Assembly (NCBI GenBank): GCA_965230535.1
Contig: OZ246010.1
Location: forward strand, 1,798,001-1,862,000
DNA: 64,000 bases
DNA from: JAUILH01 sp965230535
GTDB taxonomy: Bacteria > Bacteroidota > Bacteroidia > Flavobacteriales_D > JAUILH01
Direction of reading: 5' to 3'
Positions within the stretch are counted from its first letter, which is position 1. Each line of letters opens with the position of its first letter. Shown one piece after another: positions 1-7,950 of the stretch. Under the pieces are notes generated by a model. It searched no databases. It had not been told where the DNA came from and was given only the letters and a program-made list of their open reading frames with translations. The position numbers and the translations under genes are program-made.

Positions 1-99
1 CCAGATAACCCGGGCTTTCTGTTTCAAGATTTGTTCCTTCTCGGAACGGGACATAATTTCGTCGAATACGGTAAAAATATTACCTTTTTCTTCTTTCAT
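1..99 (-). CDS. cysC: Adenylyl-sulfate kinase, N-terminal fragment (cut by window edge)
   Basis: An ATG at 99 opens a minus-strand frame of 33 codons that runs off the window. Its peptide contains IFTVFDEIMSRSEKE and ends QKARVIW. That ending resembles the stretch just before the Walker A loop of adenylyl-sulfate (APS) kinases, which phosphorylate APS to PAPS in sulfate assimilation. The P-loop itself lies outside the window, so the assignment rests on this short resemblance. It starts 15 bases after the infB stop on the same strand, so it may be read through from the infB transcript. Confidence 0.45.
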   Translation of the reverse strand, partial: MKEEKGNIFTVFDEIMSRSEKEQILKQKARVIW

Positions 100-114
100 C
101 CCAGATGGTATAGA

Positions 115-2790
115 TTACAGTGTTTTAGCTACTTCTACTTCCTCAAAGGCTTCAACGTGGTCACCAACTTTAATGTCGTTGAACTTCTCAATATTCAAAC
201 CACACTCGTAACCGTGCTTCACTTCCTTCACATCATCTTTGAATCGTTTCAACGAGCCAAGCAGACCAGTATAGATAACGATACCGTCTCTAATAACACG
301 GATGTTGCTACTTCTGTTGATCTGGCCTTCAAGAACGAAACATCCGGCAATGGTTCCGACCTTAGAAATTTTGAAAGTTTCTCTGATCTCGGCAGTACCA
401 ATGATCTTCTCTTCAACATCAGGGGACAACATACCTTCCATTGCGGCTTTAACCTCTTCAATGGCTTGATAGATGATGCTGTACAATCTGATTTCTACTT
501 CTTCGTTCTCTGCCAGTTTTCTTGCACCTGCTGAAGGTCTTACCTGGAATCCAACGATGATGGCATCTGATGCAGTTGCCAAAAGTACATCTGACTCTGT
601 AATGGCACCAACCGCCTTATGAATGATATTCACCTGAATTTGCTCAGTACTTAATTTCTCAAGCGAATCAGACAAGGCCTCAATAGATCCATCCACATCA
701 CCTTTCACAATCACGTTTAGCTCCTGGAAGTCACCCAATGCCAATCGTCTACCGATTTCATCAAGTGTCAAGTGCTTCTGAGTTCTCACCCCCTGCTCTC
801 GCTGAAGCTGAGTTCTCTTAGCAGCAATATCTTTCGCTTCTCTTTCGTCATCTAATACATGGAATTTATCGCCTGCACTGGGTGCACCATTCAGACCAAG
901 TACCTCAACCGGGAATGATGGACCAGCTTCTTTCACACGCTGACCACGTTCATTTTCCATAGCTTTCACCTTTCCGAAATGTTGACCAGCCAGAATCATA
1001 TCTCCAACCTGTAATGTACCTGCTTCAACAAGTACGGTTGTTACATATCCTCTACCCTTATCCAGCTCAGATTCAATGATGGTACCAAGTGCATTCTTAT
1101 TAGGATTGGCTTTCAATTCAAGTAACTCTGCTTCCAGCACCACCTTTTCAAGTAGCTCCTCAATATTAGTCCCTTTCTTGGCAGAAATTTCCTGACTTTG
1201 GAACTTACCACCCCAATCTTCAACCAAAATATTCATTTGAGATAATTCTTCTCTGATCTTATCCGGATTGGCTTCAGGTCTGTCAATTTTATTGATCGCA
1301 ATTACCATTGGTACACCTGCAGCCTGAGCGTGATTAATGGCCTCCTTAGTTTGAGGCATCACTTTGTCATCAGCTGCAACGATAATAATGGCAATATCCG
1401 TTACCTGAGCACCTCTGGCACGCATGGCTGTAAAGGCCTCATGCCCTGGTGTATCAAGGAAAGTAATTGTCTTACCGTCCTTCATTTTAACGTTGTAAGC
1501 TCCAATATGCTGGGTAATTCCTCCGGCCTCACCGTCGATTACGTTGGCCTTTCTAATGTAATCCAGCAAAGAAGTTTTACCATGATCAACGTGTCCCATT
1601 ACCGTAACAATAGGAGGTCTTTCAATTAAGTCTTCTTCAGAATCCTCTTCAAGAACGATAGAATCTGATACATCTGCAGATACGAACTCAACAGTATATC
1701 CAAATTCTTCGGCAATGATGGTGAGTGTTTCCGCATCCAATCTCTGGTTGATAGAGGCAAAAATACCCAGTGACATACAAGCAGAGATAACGTCTGTTGC
1801 GCCCACACTCATCATGGTTGCAAGCTCAGAAACGGTTACGAATTCCGTCACTTTAAGAACGCTCTTTTCTTCTTCCAGTCTTGCCAATTCTTCCTGAGAT
1901 TTAGCTGCAACCGCATCTCTTTTGGCACGTCTGTTTTTAACAGATTTAGACTTTCCACCGCCACTCAAACGAGCCAGTGTTTCTTTAATCTCCTTTTGAA
2001 TTTCGGCTTCAGATACCTCAGGCTTTTGAGAGGCGTGTCCTTTACCACCGCCTTTCTTATTCCTTCTTTGGTCTTCCTTAGCTTGTTTTTCAACGTTGAC
2101 TTTTTTGATGCGCTTTCTCTTGCGCTTTTTATCGTCGTTAGAAGTTTTCTCTTTTTCTTTCGGCAATTCAATTTTACCGACAACTGTAGGTCCACTAAGC
2201 TTCTGTCTCTCGGCCTTAATGGTCTCGATCGGCTTATTCTCTTCAGGTGTTTCTTCCTTCTTTGGCGTTTCTTCTGGTGCCTTTTCAGGAGCTGCTTCTT
2301 CTGTTTTTGATGCTTCAGAAGTTTCTGCAGTTGTTTCTTCAGGTTCCGGTTTTTCAGGAGCAGGCTCTTCTGCCTTTTCTTCTGCTTTCTTTCCTGAAAC
2401 AGAATCAAGGTCGATTTTACCGACTACAGACACCTTTACGTTGTCTTCAACAGTTGCCTTAATAGAACCAGATTCAGAGCTTCCTGCCTGAACGTTTTTG
2501 ATGATGATTTCATCTTGTTCCGGCTCTTTGGATACAACATCCTTGCTCGCATCCTGAAGCGAAATAGATTCTCTCTTCTCTCTGTTAAAGTTCTTGCTTT
2601 TCGCTTTTTCGCTCAGATTGGCATCTGATTGAAATTCGTCCAGCAACATGTTGTAGAGATTCTCATCGATTTTCGTGTTTGGACTGGCATCAATATCTTG
2701 CCCTTGAGAGGACAAGAAATCCACTATGGTGGACAATCCAACATTCAATTCTCTTGCAACTTTACTTAATCTTTTGACCTTACCTGCCAT
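115..2790 (-). CDS. infB: Translation initiation factor IF-2
   Basis: Cytoplasmic GTPase that brings initiator fMet-tRNA to the 30S subunit and promotes 50S joining. The 891-residue protein has an IF2_N segment at the start (KRLSKVARELNV), then a long Glu/Lys/Pro-rich disordered region (about 60-290). The G domain begins near residue 390 with MGHVDHGKTSLLD (G1), then DTPGHEAF (G3) and NKID (G4). Domains II-IV with the tRNA-binding C2 domain fill the rest. The length suits Bacteroidota IF-2, which carries an extended N-terminus. It lies 69 bases downstream of nusA, in the usual rimP-nusA-infB order. Confidence 0.98.
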   Translation of the reverse strand: MAGKVKRLSKVARELNVGLSTIVDFLSSQGQDIDASPNTKIDENLYNMLLDEFQSDANLSEKAKSKNFNREKRESISLQDASKDVVSKEPEQDEIIIKNVQAGSSESGSIKATVEDNVKVSVVGKIDLDSVSGKKAEEKAEEPAPEKPEPEETTAETSEASKTEEAAPEKAPEETPKKEETPEENKPIETIKAERQKLSGPTVVGKIELPKEKEKTSNDDKKRKRKRIKKVNVEKQAKEDQRRNKKGGGKGHASQKPEVSEAEIQKEIKETLARLSGGGKSKSVKNRRAKRDAVAAKSQEELARLEEEKSVLKVTEFVTVSELATMMSVGATDVISACMSLGIFASINQRLDAETLTIIAEEFGYTVEFVSADVSDSIVLEEDSEEDLIERPPIVTVMGHVDHGKTSLLDYIRKANVIDGEAGGITQHIGAYNVKMKDGKTITFLDTPGHEAFTAMRARGAQVTDIAIIIVAADDKVMPQTKEAINHAQAAGVPMVIAINKIDRPEANPDKIREELSQMNILVEDWGGKFQSQEISAKKGTNIEELLEKVVLEAELLELKANPNKNALGTIIESELDKGRGYVTTVLVEAGTLQVGDMILAGQHFGKVKAMENERGQRVKEAGPSFPVEVLGLNGAPSAGDKFHVLDDEREAKDIAAKRTQLQREQGVRTQKHLTLDEIGRRLALGDFQELNVIVKGDVDGSIEALSDSLEKLSTEQIQVNIIHKAVGAITESDVLLATASDAIIVGFQVRPSAGARKLAENEEVEIRLYSIIYQAIEEVKAAMEGMLSPDVEEKIIGTAEIRETFKISKVGTIAGCFVLEGQINRSSNIRVIRDGIVIYTGLLGSLKRFKDDVKEVKHGYECGLNIEKFNDIKVGDHVEAFEEVEVAKTL

Positions 2791-2859
2791 ACAGTTGTTT
2801 ACATATTGATCCGAAATAATTGTCTTTCGGATTCGTTAAAATTAATTTTTTACCTGAAT

Positions 2860-4095
2860 TTATTCAAATTCAGATCGGAGTATCTTAAATACTTCCGCAA
2901 TAGTTTCCTCTTCCAGGTCTGTTCTTTTTGCCAGATCTGCTTGAGGAATTTCGAGTACAGATTTAGCCGAATCGCAACCAATTGCTTTTAATTCGTCCAA
3001 AATCCATCCATCGATTTCGTCTGCAAATTCTTCCAAATCCACATCTTCAACGTCTTCCATACCTTCACGGTAAACGTCAATTTCAAGGCCAACTAACTTG
3101 CTCGCCAATTTAATATTATGTCCGCCTTTACCAATTGCCAAAGACACTTGATCAGGCTTAAGGAACACCTCTGCCCTTCCTGCATCATCTTTAATATCTA
3201 CAGATGAAATTTTTGCCGGGCTTAATGCTCTTGTGATCAATAACTGCACATTAGATGTAAAGTTGATCACATCAATATTTTCGTTTCTCAACTCACGAAC
3301 GATTCCGTGAATACGAGATCCTTTCATACCAACACAAGCACCTACGGGATCAATTCTATCGTCATAGCTTTCAACAGCCACTTTTGCTCTTTCACCTGGC
3401 TCACGCACGATATTTTTGATGGTAATAAGGCCATCGAATACTTCCGGCACTTCCAGCTCAAACAATCTTTCAAGGAACTCAGGAGCTGTTCTTGACAAGA
3501 TTACCACAGGTGTGTTGTTTCTCATATCAACTCGGTATACAACCGCTCTTACAGTATCTCCTTTCTTGAAGTAATCAGTTGGGATCTGCTCAGCTTTTGG
3601 CATGATCAATTCGTTACCTTCATCATCCAATACCAGAATTTCCCTTTTCCAGATCTGGTAAACTTCACCTGTGATGATTTCACCAATTCTTTCCTTGTAT
3701 TTCTTATAGATATTGTCTTTTTCAAGCTCAAGAATTCTTGACACTAAGTTTTGTCTAAGCGCCAATACATTTCTTCTTCCAAAGTCCATGATTTTCATTT
3801 CCTCAGAAACTTCTTCTCCAACTTCAAAATCAGGTTCAATTTTAATGGCATCAGAATATGCGATCTCGATATATGGATCTTCCACTTCTCCATCCGGAAC
3901 AATTTCTTTATTGATCCAAATTTCCAAATCTCCCTTATCCGGGTTAATGATCACATCAATATGATCATCTGATCCAAATTTCTTTTTAAACATGCTTCTA
4001 AAAACATCCTCGAGGATTCCAAGCATGGTTGCTTTGTCAATATTCTTGAATTCTTTGAATTCACTAAACGACTCTATAAGATTTAGGTTATCCAT
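2860..4095 (-). CDS. nusA: Transcription termination/antitermination factor NusA
   Basis: NusA binds RNA polymerase and nascent RNA and modulates pausing, termination and antitermination. The 411 residues show the N-terminal polymerase-binding domain (1-125), an S1 domain (about 135-200) and tandem KH domains (about 230-345) with VGMKGSRI and AIGKGGHN as the GxxG-type loops. The acidic C-terminal part after residue 350 is short. This matches the compact Bacteroidota form, which lacks the two long acidic repeats of the E. coli protein. It starts 25 bases downstream of rimP and precedes infB. In enterobacteria the product feeds back on this operon's leader; a leader hairpin is visible here too (4604-4630). 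Confidence 0.97.
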   Translation of the reverse strand: MDNLNLIESFSEFKEFKNIDKATMLGILEDVFRSMFKKKFGSDDHIDVIINPDKGDLEIWINKEIVPDGEVEDPYIEIAYSDAIKIEPDFEVGEEVSEEMKIMDFGRRNVLALRQNLVSRILELEKDNIYKKYKERIGEIITGEVYQIWKREILVLDDEGNELIMPKAEQIPTDYFKKGDTVRAVVYRVDMRNNTPVVILSRTAPEFLERLFELEVPEVFDGLITIKNIVREPGERAKVAVESYDDRIDPVGACVGMKGSRIHGIVRELRNENIDVINFTSNVQLLITRALSPAKISSVDIKDDAGRAEVFLKPDQVSLAIGKGGHNIKLASKLVGLEIDVYREGMEDVEDVDLEEFADEIDGWILDELKAIGCDSAKSVLEIPQADLAKRTDLEEETIAEVFKILRSEFE

Positions 4096-4120
4096 AACAC
4101 TAAGCTTTACACATATTTAA

Positions 4121-4597
4121 TTATTTAAATGCTATTATGATCTTGGTTTCTTTTACCTGATCGTATTTAAATTGATATTCCTTAATTACTTTTTCTTTCT
4201 TTTTGCGGCCTTCAATTTTCTCTTTCGTTTCCGTTTTCAATTGAAATCCTTCTTCATCCGCTGCTTCTATGGTTCCTTTTAGTTCGGATCCATCGTGCGG
4301 TTTTACTTTTACCTGACGGCCAATGTTCTTTTTGTATTGTTTCCAGACTTTGAAACCTTCTGTGAGTCCGGGAGAGCTTACCTCAAGTGAAAAGTCCTCT
4401 TCTTCCCTGTCAAGGTTGTGTTCAATATTTCTACTAATGGACACGCATTCCTTCACGGAAATACCTCTGGTTTCATTATCTGCCTCCACACAAATTCGAT
4501 TGGCGGCATCAATTTTTACGTCAACCAAATAGCAGCCACTATCCAATTCCTGAATGCGTTCTTCCGCTAATTTTATGACGATTTCTTTACTAATCAT
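4121..4597 (-). CDS. rimP: Ribosome maturation factor RimP
   Basis: RimP assists late 30S subunit maturation. The 158-residue protein has the typical RimP_N layout: an N-terminal alpha/beta part with ISRNIEHNLD and the family signature LEVSSPGL near residue 90, followed by an SH3-like C-terminal barrel with a Lys/Glu-rich loop. The ATG at 4597 is the first gene of the rimP-nusA-infB operon. It is preceded by a U-tract and hairpin (4604-4630) and a good promoter (4659-4690). Confidence 0.93.
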   Translation of the reverse strand: MISKEIVIKLAEERIQELDSGCYLVDVKIDAANRICVEADNETRGISVKECVSISRNIEHNLDREEEDFSLEVSSPGLTEGFKVWKQYKKNIGRQVKVKPHDGSELKGTIEAADEEGFQLKTETKEKIEGRKKKEKVIKEYQFKYDQVKETKIIIAFK

Positions 4598-4603
4598 ATG
4601 GGC

Positions 4604-4630
4604 AAAAAATGAGGGGACTGTCGTCCCCTC
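4604..4630 (-). promoter_or_regulatory. Leader hairpin with U-tract, attenuator-like
   Basis: On the minus strand an 8-bp GC-rich perfect stem (arms 4611-4618 and 4623-4630, loop of four) is followed by A then six T residues. This is the form of an intrinsic terminator. It sits between the rimP promoter and the rimP ATG, so transcripts must read through it to make RimP, NusA and IF-2. It could equally terminate transcripts from the upstream gene ending at 4718. Confidence 0.6.
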
Positions 4631-4658
4631 TTACTTGTTTACTTATATAATTATTGGG

Positions 4659-4690
4659 CAAATGTAATGATTTTCACATAAAAGATCAAA
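4659..4690 (-). promoter_or_regulatory. Promoter of the rimP-nusA-infB operon
   Basis: The minus strand reads TTTG (4690-4687), 20 bases, then TACATTTG (4666-4659). This matches the Bacteroidota primary sigma consensus (TTTG, about 19 bases, TAnnTTTG) in full. It predicts a start near 4654 and a leader of about 55 nt containing the attenuator-like hairpin. Confidence 0.65.
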
Positions 4691-4717
4691 TTTACCCTTT
4701 GACGCCCTTATTTGTGT

Positions 4718-6958
4718 CTACTTATCAAACGAATCGGTAGAGCTGTTGTTGACCTTCACGTTATCGTTTCCGGTCTTGATTACCTTAAACTCAGTTCTTC
4801 GGTTTTTAGCATGTTCTTCTTCATCACATTGCACTCCGTTTTTACAATCATTCAGTAATCTTGCTTCTCCATACCCTTTCCCATAAATCCTATTCGGGTC
4901 AGAGATTTTACTCTTGATATACTTAGCACTCGCTTTGGCTCGCTTATCACTCAACCAACGGTTATATGAATCACTACCACGACTATCTGTATGAGCACCT
5001 AACTCAACTTCCATACCCGGATACTTATTCATGATGTCAACAATCTTGTCCAGTTCTTTCGCAGCATCTGCGCGGATGTTGTATTTATTAAGGTCAAAGT
5101 TGATAGGGTTGATCTTAACCAATTCTGTCAGATCTTTCACCTCAGGATCCAGTCCTAAATCAAGTGTGCTGTGCACATCATACTGACCTTCCTTTTCAAA
5201 AGCAGTATTGTAAGTAAGTGTTTTTGAGAAGTAGCCATCTTTCTGAAGAATGATGTTATAACTTCCTCTGTCATTCAGTTTTTTATCGGCCAATGGTCGT
5301 CTGTAATCACCTGTTTCGGTAGTTGTATGACTCACTTCCTTTCCTGTCATATTATCGACAATGGTCATTTTCACACCCTCAAGTGGGTTACCGGTTTTCT
5401 TATCTGTTACTACAGCATATAAGCTAAGACCTGGATCTTTTTCAAGTACCAAATCAGACACGATCACTTCATCAGGCGTAGCTGAGCTCGTTTCATTGCC
5501 TCCGTCAAAATACTTGTCTTTAGTTCCATCAAGAGAAAAGTCTTTATCAGGATCCACGGTAAATTCGTATGCTCCGTTATCACCAGTGGTGGTTCTTGCT
5601 ATTTCATTGCCTTCAGCATCTTTTAAGATGACTTCAACTCCTGCCAGAATATTTCCTTGTTTGTCTTTGGTAATTCCTTTTAGGGTTTTCCCAAAGGTGA
5701 AAGGTTTCTCCATTTTGAAGGAATACAAATCATCATCACCTTTTCCTGTTTCACGGTTTGAAGAGAAGTAACCACCTTTCATGTTTTTATCTACAATAAA
5801 AGCGAAATCGTCCTTTTCTCCATTAATGGGAACGCCAACATTTTTTATTTTACTGAGCTTTCCATCTTCTTTAAGTTGCACGACAAAAACATCAAGACCT
5901 CCCAGTCCCACATGCCCATCGCTCGAAAAGAAAAGCAGCCCTTCGGAATGAATAAACGGAAACATTTCATTCCCTTCTGTGTTCACTTTATCTCCCATGT
6001 TTTCGGCTTTTCCCCAGGAGCCATCACCATCCCTTTTTGCCATGTAGATATCTACGCCGCCCTTTCCTCCGGGCATATCACTGGCGAAATATAATGTATT
6101 GCCATCCTCACTCAGACTGGCATGTCCTACACTATATTCGTTGTTGTTAAAGGGAAGTGATTCTGCTTGGCTCCATTTTCCTTCAGCATTCATTGAGGAT
6201 TGAAACAATTGTAGCTTAACAACACCATCGCTACTTTTACCTTTGTAGTTGTTTCTGGTAAAGATCATGTAATTACCCTCAGCGTTGAAGGTAGCCGGAC
6301 CTTCATGATACTTTGCATTGATCTTTTTATTGAGTTCGACCGGATTGCTGAGACTATGGTCTTCACTTCTGTCTGCCACATAAAGATCCAAAAATGGTAA
6401 TCGATTACCATTCCATTTTCTTCTTATGGCTTTGGTGCCTTCTCTTGAAGAAGCGAAAACCACCTGATTCTTATAAAAGGCAGCCCCAAAGTCCTCTTGT
6501 TCGGAATTGATATCAAGACCTTTGATGTCTTTAAACCTTCCTTCATCTATTTTAAGCTGACTAAATGCGCCTTTGTTATTGTGATATTCTGCACCACGAG
6601 AGTCTGTTGACAATGTACTGTGAAACTTACTCATCCACTCATCAGCTTTACCATGTTTGCCATTCATTTTGAGCATTTCTGCATACATAAATAAATCTTC
6701 AGGCTTATTATCAGTTGCTGCTGCAACTACTGCATAATGTTCTTCTGCCTTAAGAGAATTATTGGTGAGACGGTAACTTTCTGCAAGATTTCTGGTTCCC
6801 TCTGTACTCAAACCATCTATTTCTTCATAGCGTTCTATGGCTTTACTGTATGAATATCGCTCATAGAATTTCTCTGCCTTTAACTCTTTTGGACTTTTCT
6901 GAGCTATTGCTGCGGTACTCATGAAAATTGTACCTACTATTAACCATGTTTTTTTCAT
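4718..6958 (-). CDS. PorE-like OmpA family protein (TPR, PD40 propeller, CRD, OmpA_C)
   Basis: Envelope protein expected to tether the type IX secretion apparatus to peptidoglycan. Order of domains in the 746 residues: signal peptide ending AIAQ, TPR-like helices (20-130), WD40-like PD40 propeller (about 155-415) with repeated FASD/FSSD motifs, two carboxypeptidase-regulatory-type beta domains (about 420-490 and 510-600), and an OmpA_C domain (about 610-730) with HTDSRG and LSDKRA, which carry the diaminopimelate-binding Asp and Arg. This is the layout known for PorE. The ATG at 6958 was preferred over an upstream in-frame start at 7114, because only it exposes the signal peptide; the longer frame would overlap porP. 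It starts 22 bases after the PorP/SprF gene. Confidence 0.88.
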   Translation of the reverse strand: MKKTWLIVGTIFMSTAAIAQKSPKELKAEKFYERYSYSKAIERYEEIDGLSTEGTRNLAESYRLTNNSLKAEEHYAVVAAATDNKPEDLFMYAEMLKMNGKHGKADEWMSKFHSTLSTDSRGAEYHNNKGAFSQLKIDEGRFKDIKGLDINSEQEDFGAAFYKNQVVFASSREGTKAIRRKWNGNRLPFLDLYVADRSEDHSLSNPVELNKKINAKYHEGPATFNAEGNYMIFTRNNYKGKSSDGVVKLQLFQSSMNAEGKWSQAESLPFNNNEYSVGHASLSEDGNTLYFASDMPGGKGGVDIYMAKRDGDGSWGKAENMGDKVNTEGNEMFPFIHSEGLLFFSSDGHVGLGGLDVFVVQLKEDGKLSKIKNVGVPINGEKDDFAFIVDKNMKGGYFSSNRETGKGDDDLYSFKMEKPFTFGKTLKGITKDKQGNILAGVEVILKDAEGNEIARTTTGDNGAYEFTVDPDKDFSLDGTKDKYFDGGNETSSATPDEVIVSDLVLEKDPGLSLYAVVTDKKTGNPLEGVKMTIVDNMTGKEVSHTTTETGDYRRPLADKKLNDRGSYNIILQKDGYFSKTLTYNTAFEKEGQYDVHSTLDLGLDPEVKDLTELVKINPINFDLNKYNIRADAAKELDKIVDIMNKYPGMEVELGAHTDSRGSDSYNRWLSDKRAKASAKYIKSKISDPNRIYGKGYGEARLLNDCKNGVQCDEEEHAKNRRTEFKVIKTGNDNVKVNNSSTDSFDK

Positions 6959-6980
6959 CTTTCTATTGTTCCGGGGTGAA

Positions 6981-7910
6981 TTAGAAATATCTTGGTGATT
7001 GGATCTTCTGCTTTTCACTAAAGAAGAAATCGTAACGTAGCATAATCTCGTGCGAGCCGCCATTATACCTAAATGTGGTATTGGTAAAACTCCAATCAAA
7101 ACTATATCCTGCACTCAACTGATCTGTGAATTGATATCCAAGTAAAGCACCAACTGCATCACCTGTTCTAAACATTGGTCCTGTCCAAAACTTCTCCTTT
7201 ATCAAAAGAAGTGCAGTTAAATCTGCCTCAATAGGCGCTCCTGATGTTACCTTAATGAAGGTTGTTGGCTTCAATTTTAAATCTTTGTTTAGATCGAAAA
7301 CAGCTCCACCAATAAGGAAGTAGTGACGCTTTTCGCTGGCAACATTGGTTCCTCCGGTAGTGGTATTCGTAGAAAAATCATTCTCCAATAATTTAGGTGT
7401 ACTGAGCCCCACATACCATCTGTCTTCATAATAGTAAGCGCCAAAACCAATATTGGGCAAGAGCTGACTTTCTATATTATTAGAAAATGCATTGTCTCCA
7501 CTTTGATCGAGATCTAAACTGGTTAAGCCTCCAGTCATAAGGTTGACGCCTCCCTTTAGACCAAGGCTCAATTTACCTTTATCACTGATTTGAAATTTGT
7601 AAGCCAGGTCGGCATAAAAACTGGTGGTACTTATTGGCCCAACTTTATCATTGATAATGCTTAAACCAACACCTAACTGGTCATTTAATATTGGGGTATG
7701 TCCGGTAAGCGTTTGAGTAACAGGAGCGCCTTCAAAACCTACCCACTGGCTTCTATGCAAACCAGTAATAGTAAGCGCATCTCTTGTTCCGGCATAGCCT
7801 GGATTTACTGCTTGCGTATTAAACATGTAGTGGGTAAACATGGCGTCCTGTTGCGCAAACGCAGTTAAACCAAATATTCCCAAGCCCAATGTCATTAAAA
7901 TTCTCTTCAT
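6981..7910 (-). CDS. PorP/SprF family type IX secretion system membrane protein
   Basis: Outer-membrane beta-barrel protein of the PorP/SprF family, 309 residues. It has a signal peptide ending TAFAQQ, the family's early motif QDAMFTHYMFNTQAVNPGYAG, and alternating aromatic strands to the C-terminus. In T9SS bacteria such proteins are commonly encoded beside a large type B cargo and are needed for that cargo's secretion or attachment (SprF for SprB). Here it lies directly downstream of the 2867-residue type B cargo, which is therefore the likely client, and upstream of the PorE-like gene. Confidence 0.92.
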   Translation of the reverse strand: MKRILMTLGLGIFGLTAFAQQDAMFTHYMFNTQAVNPGYAGTRDALTITGLHRSQWVGFEGAPVTQTLTGHTPILNDQLGVGLSIINDKVGPISTTSFYADLAYKFQISDKGKLSLGLKGGVNLMTGGLTSLDLDQSGDNAFSNNIESQLLPNIGFGAYYYEDRWYVGLSTPKLLENDFSTNTTTGGTNVASEKRHYFLIGGAVFDLNKDLKLKPTTFIKVTSGAPIEADLTALLLIKEKFWTGPMFRTGDAVGALLGYQFTDQLSAGYSFDWSFTNTTFRYNGGSHEIMLRYDFFFSEKQKIQSPRYF

Positions 7911-7927
7911 GACTTTATTTTTTTAAT

Positions 7928-7949
7928 GCCCCCTTCGGGGGCTTTTTTT
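7928..7949 (+). terminator. Intrinsic terminator oriented for the plus strand
   Basis: GCCCCC, loop TTC, GGGGGC (7928-7942) followed by seven T residues on the plus strand. Both neighbours are on the minus strand, where the hairpin is followed by ATTAAAA rather than a U-tract. Read as drawn it would stop antisense transcripts before they enter the giant gene. On the minus-strand mRNA it may act as a stabilising or processing hairpin between the cargo and porP genes. Confidence 0.6.
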
Positions 7950-7950
7950 A

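Noticed and set aside
31..534. Plus-strand ORF of 167 codons
   Set aside because: It is antisense to the well-conserved C-terminal part of IF-2 and the start of the cysC-like frame, and has no family resemblance.
6959..7114. N-terminal extension of the PorE-like protein to 7114
   Set aside because: The extra 52 residues overlap porP out of frame and hide the signal peptide that starts at 6958.
7928..7949. Ordinary terminator of the giant cargo gene or of porP
   Set aside because: On the minus strand the stem is not followed by a U-tract; polarity is for the plus strand. It lies upstream of porP and downstream of the cargo.
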